Below are positions 1-11,870 of a DNA stretch of 64,000 nt, in pieces. Within the stretch, counting starts at the first letter, position 1; each line of letters opens with the position of its first letter. Source of the DNA: Mermis nigrescens (Eukaryota > Nematoda > Enoplea > Mermithida > Mermithidae). The position numbers and the translations under genes are program-made. The notes below the pieces were generated by a model. The model did not search any database, was not told the DNA's origin, and worked only from the letters and a program-made list of their open reading frames with translations. The stretch lies in NCBI GenBank assembly GCA_036768485.1, contig JAVLUZ010000145.1:19532706-19596705 (forward strand), read 5' to 3'.

Positions 1-954
1 CATGATGTGTTTGGCATAATGCCGAGCGACAGTGAAGCTTGTTTTGCAAAATTTTAAGTAAACAACGGTCATCAAAATTTTAGAAAGTTTAGGATTTCGC
101 TAAAAAAATTATTAGAATCACGAACGATATGCACAAAACAAGTTTGTTTAATTTTTAAAAAATGAAAACGGGACTTTCGAGCTTCTCATAGGAACGTGCG
201 TGTAGTTTCACAATATCCGCTTTGTGTATAACATTAAATTGCTGTCATTTTAGTTTAAGCCACTTTTTGTCGTTTTACTTAGATATGGCGATTTTTAAAC
301 GAGCAAAATTCACTCGTTTTAAAGAGAAGGCGAAATATGAGACACTGCGAGACCGGCTAAAGCTTGACCGTAATTTTTTAAAAAGATTGAAAAGATCCTA
401 AAATTGTTTGTGGCTTTATGTATGTATTGGGTTGTGTTCAAATACGTAGATATGCATATATATGCTAAAAACTGCACTCGCTACCACATCCTGTATGACG
501 AAACTCCAGAATTAAGTTTTTAGTACGCCACAAGTTTACTCGTATACGTTTGACGTTATATGGAGTATTATGCGGTTTCAATTTCAATCTACCGATTTCA
601 TTCGAAATAGTTTGCGCCTGAAACTTTCTAAAACAAAACTTTTGACACGGTATCAAAGAACACTGGTTTTTGTGACATCCTGTCAAATCCGGTCTGTTGA
701 TCCGCGTTGTAAATAAATACGTTCATAGGTAGACTTATTTCTTTTCGTACGTCCTATATATTTCAGTTTGGTGAACTTAGCAGTCGAGTGGGTGTCGGTT
801 TTTTTTACTTTTCAAAATCATGTTAATCGTTTGATACAACAACCAGCTTAGAAACGAAAGTATCAGACTTTTAATTAACGCGCGAAACACGTCGTTTTAA
901 ACGGTTCAACGTTTATCGACTACATAATTACCCAAAATTTATATTTCGAGCAAT
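1..954. other. 5' flank without a recognisable gene
   Basis: AT-rich sequence upstream of the secreted-protein gene. The only short frame of note is 285-401 (+), 38 codons, rich in Lys and Arg, with no family resemblance I recognise. No clear core promoter can be called. Confidence 0.4.
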
Positions 955-3900
955 ATGCTATTATCCGAATCGTCGTCGTCGTCCCTTTTTGTATATTTTT
1001 CTGCGTTGTTTTTATTATTAGCAGCCCGATTTACGGATTGTCAAGATTGCGACGCCAACCCCAATTTACCGATATGCAAATTTAGGAGGTCGTCGAGTCA
1101 AAAGAAGGAATGTGATTCGTTTTATCTGATACCCGGAAAGGCTAACGAATGTGGTATGCTAATCAACCACGTGCACCGATGTTGTGCACAATGTATGTCT
1201 GGGATTGGGAAGCTTGAATGCTTTGGACCACGACCTCCAGAATCTGAAGGACCTCTATAATTTGAAAGACCCCCCAATTTCCAAATGGTTTTTGTTGTTA
1301 TTTCGCTATTTTCTGCTGCCAGCTGGAGCTCGATGAGCGAAATAAAAAACGGTATTTTTCTGCACCTACATAACGTCAATTATCTGCAATTTTTTAACGC
1401 ATTGGAGATTTGTGGACTCCTCAGGATGGTGTAAAACTGGTACAAATCACAAAAAACACGCCACAGATTCAATTATGGAGAGTTTGCCGGGTTCTCTGGA
1501 ATCTTAACCATACATGATCTTGGGAGGGCTTTTCACCCCCATCAGAAAAATTTTCACCCTTCCCTGAGGATTGGCGATTGTTTGAAAGTTCTCAAAAATT
1601 TTCTAAAAATTTGTCGAAAAGATGCTTTTTAAGCATTTTAGCTATCTATTTTCTCAAAAGTGCTAAATTTTCGGCGTTTCGCGCCATTATACTCATGTAT
1701 TGACTATATTTTAATCAATTTGTTCCGACTTTTTTGATTTTTTTCAGATTTTTTATGTTTTTATGCTCTATAAAGATGAGCATCGTCATAAACGCTAAAA
1801 AACAATGTTTTGACGCGTACCTACCATTTTTGGACCCGAAAAAGCACTTTATAATTTCACCTTCTCCCAGAATTCCCACGCTGCGCATGTATGGTATTAA
1901 CCCCTAAAACACCTCCACGTCCACGCCTGGTTTCGACTCCAGAATTAAGAAAGCCTGTAGACTCCTTAGAACTAAAAAAATATTCAGTTTTCATGCAATT
2001 TTTATTCTATAATGGAAACGTCCAAAATAGCGCTTTTGGTCCTATAAGTAATTTTCCGGCCCTTTCTCTGACCGTTGAAAAATTTCGGACCTCCCTGATT
2101 CAGATTCCTGTTCCGTCCATGCATGCTTCAGTGTCTCGACGAAGCCCTATTCACTACCATACGTGGGCAGCAAGAAAATTCTGGGGGTGGGGTGCAAGAT
2201 TTTTCAAAGGTCAAAAAATGGACTTAAAAGTGGTGGTATGGCGAAAAAAAACACCATTTTTCGACGTTTCTCATTGAGCACTATCCATTGGCATCAAAAA
2301 ATTGCGAAAAAAATGAAAAAATTTTTTAAAAATCGAATTCTGGGGGGTATTTTGATTTCTTGAGGGGGGGTAATTTGGTTTCTCGGGGGGGGGTGCATAC
2401 CACTCCCAACCCCCCCCCTCACGCCCAGGTGTGTTCACTACACTACCCATCTTCCAGACTGGCTATTCTTCGCGAAAATATTATCACAAATAATGGCAAG
2501 ACCAAAATCTATAGGGCGAAGCATTGTCGAAAAACAATAAAATTGAAGGTAGGGCCACAGAAGTTCATTTTTTAGAGTTACTTCTTATCTCTTGCCTATT
2601 CTGTTGTTATCGAAAATGGTAAGAACAATGACAGGTAGTACAATAAGCCAGATTGAAATGATATGATATTTTTTATAGTGCCTTTATTGTTCTGATATTT
2701 GATGATATTTAATTTAATATATTTAGCGCCCAAGTCCAGACGCGAATTTCAAGAAATCACGCACTGCATTCTTTTTTTGAAGCGGAACATTCTCTTTTAT
2801 CTAAAATGACGTAATTGAAAAACTGGAAACGCAGGACGTTAGATAAATGACACAAAGAGAAGCGGGCAAAATTGTTGCACATGGGCAAATTGTGGCACCA
2901 ATCAGACTGGTCTACTGGTTCATTCTACAACAAAGAAGAAAATCGGGTTAAGTCGAAAACCTGATCAAAAAAACGGATAAAAATGGATTTATTTATGACA
3001 AAAATTGAACGGGAAACCATCGAAGAAATTTTGCATACATACTAGCCATTCAATACAATCGGCAAACGACATGACTCGATTCAACCGGTATCAATGGAAG
3101 CCTGATCGGCACCAGATAAATGTCGGCAGCGCCTAAATTCTGGGGTTCTAAAATTGTATAAAGGTCAAAAAGTGTCGAAAACATGATAATAGAGGCGGAA
3201 ATATTATTTTTCAATTATTCTCATTAGTCTATAGCACACATAGGCAGCGACTAAATTCTAGGGATAAGGTGGTCCAGCCAGACCCCCACGCTCATGCGTG
3301 GTCCTTACCCAATCAATAGCATTGAAAAATCGCGAAAAACCTAGAAAAAGTTTTCGAAAATTCAAGTCAAAGGTGTCCGCCGGATTTTTGGGGCGGGATC
3401 TTTTGGGTTAGGGAAGTCAAGACTACCCATTGGCATGAAGAATGAGGGGTTAGACACCCCGAGAAATCGGTACACTCCCAAACTCGACCGGATTGAAATT
3501 TCGACATGTTTTTGGGTATTTGCCAGTTTTACACCAGCCAGAACCCTGAAATTTGGTTGCTGCCCATGTACGGTTAGAGTTCTATTAACGTTCATATAGA
3601 ATAGAATAATGAAAATATTTAAAATAAAAATCTTATTTAAAAATATGCTATTTATGCAATCGCTTTTGTATTCGCTGCTAAGACTTGAAACCGATTAAGC
3701 TCTAAATTTTGGTTCATTATCTACGGTGACTCGTTTCTCCTTGTGTCACTTTGGCCCCCGGACCGACCTCGCTGCGCGAGCACCTGCGTAACCCCAACCG
3801 CACGTGGGCGTGGGAAAACCAAAAAACCCGTATGCCCCCCAAAAACTTCCATGAAAGCTTTTTCGTTTCCTCGCAATTTTTTACTTTAATTTCTATTCTC

Positions 3901-6371
3901 GCTTATTCATCATTCCAGTATCTAAATTTATCCCTTTTGTTGACGATAAAAATGTTCAAGGGCGCAAGCTCGGCAATAAGTATTTGAGCATCGACTCGTC
4001 GACCGTTTCGGTGACGGGCCAAAATGCGGACGAAATAATCAAGCTGCCCGGCTGCTTTACCGTGCAATTCAACGTCGAAGTGTTGCCAGCCGCGAAATTG
4101 GATAAATCTTTTTTGGCCAACGTTCATTTCGATTGGCTGAATTTAAAGGAATTCTCCGATTTGCCATGCAAGAATCAATCGTCCAACGGGTGCGGCGGAT
4201 ATGGCAACAACTGGTGAGCAGCATGGGTGGGCAATACAAAAATTCTGGGGAGGTGTGTGTGCGTGCTTGGTTTTTCAAAGGTCAAAAATGGTCTTAAGAA
4301 TGGTGATATGGCGAAAAAACACCATTTTTCAACGTTTCTCATCGAGCACTATCCATTGGCATTAAAAAATTGCGGGAAAAAACAAAAATAAATTTTTCGG
4401 GAGTATTCAAGCTTCTGTGGGGTGCATACCTCCCCAGGTTCCCCCACGCTTAAGTGTGGCGAGCAGCTGCCAAATTCTGGTGGTGTGCGTGGTGTAAAAT
4501 AAGCAAAAATCTATAAAACATGCCCAAAATTTAATTCAGGTGGATTTGGGGAGGTATTCTGAATTCTCGGGGGTTTCATTTGTGATGAGCATCGGCATAC
4601 GTGGGTAGCGTTTATTTTTAGGAGTCCGAAAATTTCCGAGATCAATATCGAAAAATTGATGGTAGGGTGAGAAAAATTTTCTGTGACGTTTAGTTCTTTC
4701 CATTGACATCGAAAAATCGATGAAATTTTCTTGAAAGTTTAATTCTCGACTATTTTGAATTTTGGGGTCTTTTCGGATTTTCTGGGGTCCAGTCAGACCT
4801 CGCATCTGTGATTGCTGGAGAGGTGAGTGACGCTTATATGGGAGGTATAAAAGATTAAATACGGCTAAAGTCTTAGAGAATTTTAAAAAAATTAAAATTT
4901 TATATTTCTAATTTTAATTCATTTGAATCAACAACTGTCATAAATCAATTAATAAAATACAGTGAAAATAGATCTCGGGAATAGAATAAATGGAAGTCTG
5001 ACCGATTTTATAAGAATCTCACAGATTCTGGGCGGCAATGAAAATTTAGGTGGTCCATACAAGATAAATTTGGATAAAATATCGGAAACTAGCCGGGATA
5101 ATCAAATTTTCACGATTAATTCTGAGTGAACGGGATTTTATTCTTTTTTTAAATAATTCATGAAATTTTCAAGTCGTACTGCTTAAAAACCGAATTCATG
5201 GTTTCGATGATAAATAAGTTAAAAACAAACGTGAACAATAATAAATGCAATTAAGTGTTCTTCATTACGGTAGATCGTAAAATGCCAAAACATTGATACT
5301 AGGGACATATGTGTCCAGCATGGGAATTCTGAGGGAGGGGACTCAGGCACAAACATTTTTTTTAAATTCCTTTTTTGGGCTAAAAACGATAGTACACGCC
5401 AAAAACACTGTTTTTCAACGTTTCAGAAATGCTCGCTCTTTCTTGAACAGAAAAACGGGAGAGAAATCTCAAAAATTAAATTAATTAAGTAAATTGAACA
5501 AAATATAGTCAAAAAATGTGCGTATGGCGCGAAGCGCCGAAAAATTTGAGATTTTTGAGCCTAAAATGACTTGAAAACGCTTAAAAGGGCACACTTTTTC
5601 CAACTTTTACTTACTTTTACGAAAAAATCGACAATTCTGGGGGATCGCATCTATTTTGCGGGTGCATCGGTTGCCATTCTGGGGGTCAAACCACCCTCCA
5701 AGAACAAGTCTGGTTAGGACTGAAGAAACATAATTTTTTCGACATTATCCATTGAGCTCTGCTCATTGGCATGAAGAATCGTGAAAAAACAAAAAATTTA
5801 TAATTCTGAGTGTCTTCGAGATTCAAGGAATGATATTTTGAATTCTGGAAAATTATCGAAATTATAAAAATAATTAAAACAATAAATTGAAAAAGTTTAA
5901 AAAAATAGGAATCAAAATTTAAAAAATGAAAATATAGAGTATAAAAACTATAAAAGCTATAAAATCCCAAACCCCTTCCCCACGCCCACGTGAATTGATA
6001 TGTACCTATGTCGTTTATTATATGTTCGAGTATGGTAATATAAAACCATTTCGCAATTTTTTTCAAATTTCGATTCATAATTTTATCAATTTTCCCTCGT
6101 TCTCAGCTATTATTGCGATATATGCAACAGCTTGAAGCAATTGAAAACGGATGTCAAAGTTCAAAAAAGTAATTTAGCCAAACAATTTTCCGACATCGAT
6201 TGCCCGGACAAGCAGGGAATTTATTTATTGAAAAAGGAATTTTGCTTCAAAGATTTTCACGATTTGGACAAAAACGATAATTGCAAAATAGACGCGTTGG
6301 AATCAGCCGAAGGTCAACAATATAAAAAGGCGTTGGAAAATTTGCAGCAATCCGGCTTCGTAACAAAATAA
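955..6371 (+). CDS. secreted cysteine-rich protein, three exons
   Basis: Spliced gene: exon 1 955-1192 (donor GTATGT), exon 2 3919-4213 (acceptor ATTCCAG, donor GTGAGC), exon 3 6107-6371 (acceptor TTCTCAG, stop TAA). The exon lengths 238+295+265 give exactly 266 codons and all three phases match, which supports the model. Residues 1 to about 29 are a signal peptide (Ser run, then hydrophobic LFVYFSALFLLLAARF). The mature part is Cys-rich: CDANPNLPIC and NHVHRCCAQ in exon 1, and CGGYGNNCYYCDIC across the exon 2/3 junction. A charged helical tail follows, with FHDLDKNDNC reminiscent of an EF-hand-like acidic loop. AATAAA follows at about 6393. I do not recognise the family; secretion is inferred from the signal peptide. 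The exon 1/2 junction is the least certain: an earlier phase-equal GTATGC donor lies at 1154, and a further small exon in the 2.7-kb intron is possible. Both introns carry mobile elements. Confidence 0.7.
1509..1893 (-). mobile_element. family B repeat (~385 bp, hAT-like)
   Basis: In intron 1 of the secreted-protein gene. Ends CATACATG.. and ..GCGCATGTATG are inverted; flanks ATCTTAAC / GTATTAAC agree at 6 of 8 bases. The interior shares with five other window copies the order: TTCTGGG near one end, a GTACGCG-like motif, a run of AAAATC, a CATGAGTG-like motif, then the palindrome GGCGCGAAGCGCC (here TCGGCGTTTCGCGCC). Confidence 0.6.
2158..2433 (+). mobile_element. family A hAT-like MITE, copy 1
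   Basis: Starts CATACGTGGGCAGC and ends CACGCCCAGGTGTG; the ends form an imperfect inverted repeat (CATACSTGGGC). Exact 8-bp TSD TTCACTAC at 2150-2157 and 2434-2441. The interior has the family core: CAAGATTTTTCAAAGGTC, TGGTATGGCGAAAA, CACTATCCATTGGCATC, GAATTCTGGGG, GTGCATACC. Non-coding; short frames inside it are by-products. Confidence 0.9.
3120..3300 (+). mobile_element. degenerate family A-like remnants
   Basis: Two short stretches (3122-3200 and 3240-3300) resemble the family A ends (GGCAGCGCCTAAATTCTGGGG, then CCCCCACGCTCATGCGTGG) but the core is decayed and no TSD remains. 3300-3600 holds similar debris ending in TGCCCATGTACGG. Confidence 0.4.
4222..4458 (+). mobile_element. family A hAT-like MITE, copy 2, at a 5' splice site
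   Basis: Full family A core between CATGGGTGGGC and CACGCTTAAGTGTG. The TSD is GTGAGCAG (4214-4221) and GCGAGCAG (4459-4466), 7 of 8 equal. The left copy is the first 8 bases of the intron after exon 2 of the secreted-protein gene, so the element sits directly behind the splice donor. Confidence 0.88.
4467..5300. other. intron sequence, no gene
   Basis: AT-rich intron of the secreted-protein gene with fragments of hAT-like ends (for example CATACGTGGGTAGCG at 4596-4610). No open frame with coding character. Confidence 0.4.
5306..5690 (+). mobile_element. family B repeat, copy 2
   Basis: Same order of motifs as the other family B copies: CCAGCATGGGAATTCTGAGG, TTTTTTGGGCTAAAAACG, GAACAAAATATAGTC, ATGGCGCGAAGCGCCG (5525-5540), then AAAACGCTTAAAAGG and AAATCGACAATTCTGGGGG. 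Ends and TSD are unclear. Confidence 0.55.
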
Positions 6372-6653
6372 TTGTTTTTTTCCGTACTTTTAAATAAAAA
6401 CTGATCAAAAAACAATTATTTTTGGAATAATTTACAACAAACGTTATTTAAAATAAATGGAAGCATAAAATTAAAATGAAAAATGTCGTGTGAATATGTG
6501 CTGGAACAATAATAATAAATTAAATAATATTTTCGACATGAAAAGATTAAAAAATAAAAATTCGCGATTCTTTAAATCAAAATAGTCATAAATTGACATT
6601 TTTATTCGTTTTTTCATTTTTATCACGTTTTTATTGCAAGAAAGAGATGTATT

Positions 6654-6845
6654 CAGGGACGGATTTAGGGGAAGGGGGGTAGGAGGCGGCCGCCACCCCT
6701 CATTGGCCCAAAATAGTGCGCAAAATTAAGGATTTTTGAGCGATTTTTAGCGATTTTTCGGGTTGAAACGGCAAATTTTTCGCCCAAGTCTTGGTTCCCC
6801 CTTAGGGGTACCGCCTCCCTTAGGAAAATCCTGGATCTGCCACTG
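6654..6845. mobile_element. family D hAT MITE, copy 1
   Basis: Inverted ends CAGGGACGGATTTAGG and CCTGGATCTGCCACTG, the classic CAGNGGCGGATCCAGG-type hAT terminus. TSD GATGTATT (6646-6653) / GATGTATC (6846-6853), 7 of 8. The interior is shared with the copy at 32.3 kb: TTAGGGGTACCGCC, GCGCAAAATTAAGG. Lies between the two left genes. Confidence 0.85.
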
Positions 6846-7094
6846 GATGTATCAGACATATCTACACATTTTAATATATTTTTGGAGATATCTACTGAAA
6901 TGTATTTATATTATGAGCTTCACTTCAATATATTTTATTCAAATTTATTTTATATATTATATTTCTATTTTTTTTAAATTAAAACTTTTATTGAATATTG
7001 CGCTGGGATATTACGTTTTATAAGTTTTTTAAGTATATTCTTATTATTTTCTTTAATTTTGCGACTTTGTGTAATGCCAATTAACAATTTATAG

Positions 7095-7188
7095 GTCCCA
7101 AAATGAAGCTGAAAAACTGCACAAATGGTCCATGCCAAATATGCGTATGCAGAAAAATCATTGCCTAAATTCACTCAGAAATAAATGA
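7095..7188 (+). CDS. possible small terminal exon
   Basis: After TTTATAG|G an open frame of about 30 codons runs to TGA at 7186-7188 and reads plausibly as protein (EAEKLHKWSMPNMRMQKNHC). It could be an alternative last exon of the secreted-protein gene or an exon of the next gene; no phase partner was identified. Not recognised. Confidence 0.22.
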
Positions 7189-7492
7189 AAAAAATGGAAA
7201 AAAGTAACAAAAAAACATTAATGAATTTTGAAAATTGAAACAAAAATAATTAAGTAGTAAAACAATAAAACTAAATATTATAACAGCAGAATGCGAAAAA
7301 CTAGAAATGAATTTATACAATAAAAACAGACTATTCAGTAAAAAATTAGAATTTAATAATTGTTTTCATTATCAATTTAGTTAGATTAATAAATTAATTT
7401 TATTTCATTTTAATTTTTCGTTTGATTTTCACAAATATCTAATCGATTAAATTTATTAAAATTCAACTAAAATTTTCAAATTCCGCCTCAAG

Positions 7493-9373
7493 GGCACCGT
7501 CGTCGCCAAATTTACGCTGGCTCAGAACGCAACAATAGTTCAACAGGCCGACAAAGCGGCCAAAGAACGCGAAATAGAAAAAGAGTCGGTGAACGAATTG
7601 GAGGCGAAAAAGAAAAATAGCGATTGGGACGTCAATAAATTGCAATACGAACAATTTAAGGCTTGGTTCGTCCAACAGCGAATCGACATGTACTACAAGT
7701 GAGTTGTTTAAAAACAAGACAAACAAAAGAGAAAAATATTAAAAAAACACGTAAAATCGTTGGAAATATGAAGTATTACGAACGGAAAATGTAAAAGTAT
7801 AAGAATCTTCTAGAAAGACAAAAGGATAGCACAAAACTGCGAGAAAGAGCAAAAAATAGAGAATGGGACGAAAGAGTTCGACTGAATTGGCTTATGGGGT
7901 TAGTGAGTTCGAGAAGTGCAGTAAACATAGGTAGCGCGTTGGCGTGTACCTATAATATACTTGAATACGCCTAACACCTGCGCATTTCCTACAGCTATAA
8001 CGAGACATATCTGAGAGGTGCGTTTTTTCAAAAGATGGACAATAAAAAAAATTCGCTGTGGTCGGTTTTTTGTTTTTCTTTACACTCAATGCCCAGTTTG
8101 TAAGGAAAGTGTAAAGTTTACACCAAAAATTCAAACCTCTATCTCTTGCTTGCCGAGGACCAATATTTTTAAAATGCTGCCCGTGGTCTTCAGGTCACGA
8201 ATCTGTACTTTAAATCTTTTTACACTGACTGGTTCTAGTCCTGAGGTCAGTCAAATGTCAAATTAAAATTTGTCTATGCCACCGCCTGTAAATAATTTAA
8301 GTTCAAACAATTGATGTAATCTAATGCACTTATAATGTAGAGCATGAATTCCTCTGAATTCGTTTTTCTCCTTTTGGAAATTCGTACTGGTTCTCGAGCC
8401 ACAGTACGCTAAGTGTAAAGAACTGGGTTCTGAAAAAACACGTTTTGCCGGTTTTTGATTGCCCTCTTTATAAGTCGCGCCCTACAACTTATACATAAAC
8501 TAAAGCAGGTTTGAGAGGCTACACGTAGAGTTTGACCGCGTTTATATAAAATCAATACGGAGTTAGACTCTGGGGTAGACAAAAATGCTTTTTACCCCTT
8601 TGTCCAGTTTACTTGCTTCTACGGTTATGAATAGGACGTGCAAGGTATTCCAAAAATAAGTTCTCTTAGGGGTTTACATCGCACTTGGACGCGTTTCTTT
8701 AAACTCAATACAGAGTAAGGTATGGAGGCACACCTAAGCGTGGGGAAGGGGGTTTGGGGGTATGCACCCCCCAGAAAGCCAATTCCCCCAGAAATCTAAA
8801 TACCCCCAGAATTCAATTTTTGAAAATTTTTTCGTTTTTTTCGCAATTTTTTGATGCCAATGGATAGTGCTTGATGAGAAACGTCGAAAAATGGTGTTTT
8901 TATCGCCATACCACCACCATTTTTAAGGCCATTTTTAGACTTCAAAAAATCTTGCACCTCCCCCCCCAGAATTTTCTCGCTGCCCACGTATGTATGGAGG
9001 TGTAAAATTTAAACTCTGGGGTAAAAAAACATGTTTTTTTGACCGTTTTTTTGTCCGCTGGCTTTTCCGGTTGAGCACGTGTCGATGGTTACCCAACGCG
9101 CTCGGTATAAGCACATGAACTACACTATTGAATTGTAAAAATGAGTCTAGAAAAATAAAAAATTATTCAACAAGTTACATACATAAATTGGTCCGTTTCA
9201 GCAATTAGACCAAATTTTACAAGAATGAATTTTTGCCCCGGCTTTTGACCGAAAACGAAGTGGCTTGCCTCGCCGTTTCGTTTACAGTATGCGACAAAAA
9301 ACCGATCAAACAAGGCGATCAGCTCATTTGTCCGCCAAAGAACTCGATTTTCCTCAACGCCTTCTTTGATTAG
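7493..9373 (+). CDS. second candidate gene: two exons, in-frame TAG
   Basis: Exon a, 7493-7698, opens after CCTCAAG and ends at donor AA|GTGAGT in phase 2. It encodes a charged, probably helical segment (GTVVAKFTLAQNATIVQQAD, then many Lys/Glu, ending QQRIDMYY). Exon b, 9202-9373, follows GTTTCAG, the only phase-compatible acceptor seen, and encodes ENEVACLAVSFTVCDKKPI..DQLICPPKNSIF to TAG at 9371. Both stand out from the AT-rich surroundings by GC-rich, coding-like codons. The joined frame meets TAG at 9206-9208, two codons into exon b, so the gene may be broken, may use an unseen intervening exon, or may end there. The start is not found. Product unknown; the Cys pairs suggest possible relation to the secreted neighbour, but I cannot show homology. 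Confidence 0.4.
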
Positions 9374-11870
9374 TGTTTGGGCCCCTTAATTTGACATGTA
9401 AAATTTACAGCAATTGTCTTTGGTTGAAAATTGTTGACCGTAAAGTAAAAAATTGTTCTTACATTGCCTTTCACTGAATAATAGCGAAAAAGCACCTGCA
9501 TCATAGGTAGCGCGTTAGCGCGTACCTATAATATACTTGGGTACCCCCAACACCTGGGCACCCCCTACAGCTATAACGGGACACTTCTGGAAGGTGCGGT
9601 TTTTTTTAAAAGAAAGATAATAAAAAAATTCGCTGCCCGTGTTTTTTTGTTTTTCTTGAAACTCAAAATTGACTGTGTAAAGAAGGTGTAAAGTTTTTGT
9701 GTAACGTTATAACATAGGACAAATTTTGGGACCTTTTTACTGCGGCATGTGGACAACTGAGTATTGATGACTCGAAGGATTAAACAGAATAGGATAATAG
9801 AGGGATGAATTCTACAGATGACACTTTTTTTGTTTTTTGAAATTCGCATTATTTATCGGACGGCAGTGTAAAGAGTGCGAAAATCTGGGGGTGAAAAAGC
9901 ACTTTTTGGTCGAGTTTTCAACCTTCCTATGTCCGATACTAACTCCGGTTATGAGGTTTTTAAAATGTTTTCTGACAGAAATGTAGAGCGGATCAAGGGC
10001 TACATTCTGCATATAAGCAAAGTCTTCTATGCTCTATGGTGAGTTAGATCCTGGGGTTTAAAGTTTACACTCTAGTGGATGGTGTAAAAAAACGGATTTT
10101 AACTAAGATTTCTCTGCCAAATTTTTCCACTTATGAGTCAGTGCAAATCGAAGACAGCATTAATAAAGTGCCTCGCAGGGGCTAAACATCGCAGCAAACC
10201 GCATTTAAAAAAACGCAATATTGAGTTATTTATGGGGGTGTAAAGTTCGAAATCAGAGGTAAAAAATGGGCTAAAAAACACGTTTTTTCCGAAGTTTGAT
10301 TGATAAATCATGCCAAATAATTTTTGCAACAGAATTTTGGCACACAGGAATGTACTACGATTTAAAAGCTACAAATTGTACCAAACCGAATTTCTTTAAA
10401 CTCAATGGGGAGTTCGGTACGGAATTTTAAAGTTTACAGTGTTCTAAATGATGGAAAATACGTTTTTGTTGCGTTTTTTGTTCGCCACTTTCTCCGTCCA
10501 GAAGTCGGGATAAGTCTAATAGAATAAAAATAAAGTGCTTTATATCGGGTGCATGTCAAAGCAAATTGTCTATACATTAATATTTAGCGAGTGTAAAGTC
10601 AAAAATTTGGAGTTTTAAATGCGTTTCTGTCTTGTTTTTTCTGCCTGCTTCTCCGGTTACGAGTCAGGGACACGTTTATCAAGTCTAGAAATGGACCAGG
10701 AATCAAATTTGATATGCCAGTCCGGCACATATGTTTACACTCTACGGTGTTGTAAAGTAGTTTACACCAATTGTTAGTTTGCCCATAGAACATTATGTAG
10801 ACTTAATTTTTTCATAAATATTAATCGTAATATCGGAACAATATCAAAATTACGAATCTGACTAAAATCTTCTTTACACTAGGTGTTTACATGAAGTTTA
10901 CACTACATATATATTTATCTTCGTTTTTGAGCATTCCTGAAACCTAATTTTTTCTTGGAGCCTAGAAGTTTTCAAAGGATCAAATGTGAGACGTCACGTA
11001 GGCGCGTTTGTTTACATCCAACAGTGATGTAAAGTAGTTTACATTCATTGTTTATATGTCCTCAGACCATTGTAGAGACATAATTTTTTCATGAATGTTG
11101 ATCATAATATCCGAGTAATTTTTTACACTGCATGTTAGCCTTTGTTCTAGAGCATTGCAAAAATCGAAATTTTTTCCTGAGATATAAAAATTTACAGGGA
11201 ATGAAATATATACGTCAATTGGGCGCGCTTGCTTACACTCAGCAGTATTGCAAAGTGGTTTAAACCTAATGTTTATTGTCTTTAAAACATTATGGAGACT
11301 CATTTTTCCATAAATGTTGAAAGAAATATCGGAGCAATATCAAAATTACGAATCCGACTAAAATATTCTTTACGCTATGTGTTTGTGTAAAGTTTACGTT
11401 ACGTGTTAACCCTAATTCGATAGACTTGCAGAGACTTTGTAACTGAAGTCAAGAAATTTTCAAGGATTCATATGTGAGACATCAATTAAGTGAGTTTGTT
11501 TACCCTCAAAAGTAATCTAAAGTGATTTAAAAATTATGTTCAAGTGTCCTTAGATCATTGAAGAGATGTAATTTTGTCTTAAATGGGTTGCATTAAAGTT
11601 AAATCTTTCTTAGCCGTGTTTATAATATGTTTCACAAAATCTTGCACATGGAGAGCTATCGTTTAATTGATGTAAATTGCCTGCAAAAGTGGTTTAAAAT
11701 GAACCAGCAATCACACTACTGTGCACAGAAGTCGACAAAGATATACAGCTTTATTGTAATCATGTACATTAATAAGCCGTAAACTGTTAGTATTCTCTAC
11801 ACCTAGTAGTTGTGTAAAGTTTGCACTATTCATTTGTTGTTAATATGTAGTCTATACTACAAATTTATTT
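7890..11870. repeat. decayed satellite around GTGTAAAG
   Basis: About 4 kb in which a unit of roughly 150-200 bp recurs in degraded form. Each has GTGTAAAGTTTACAC or part of it, then AAAAACACGTTTTT, TTTTTTGYCCGC, CTCCGGTTATGAGTC and AAACTCAATANGGAGTTAG. Clear copies begin near 8405, 8565, 9000, 9865, 10040, 10235, 10425 and 10590. A longer duplication, 7918-8120 versus 9503-9700 (GTAGCGCGTTRGCG, CTATAATATACTTG, ACAGCTATAACG), flanks the exon b region. One family A MITE is inserted at 8729. Confidence 0.65.
8729..8992 (-). mobile_element. family A hAT-like MITE, copy 3
   Basis: Reverse copy from CACACCTAAGCGTGG to CTGCCCACGTATG with exact 8-bp TSD TATGGAGG (8721-8728, 8993-9000). Inserted in the decayed satellite between the exons of the second candidate gene. 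Confidence 0.9.

Noticed and set aside
285..401. 38-codon Lys/Arg-rich frame as a gene
   Set aside because: Too short, no splice context or recognisable motif.
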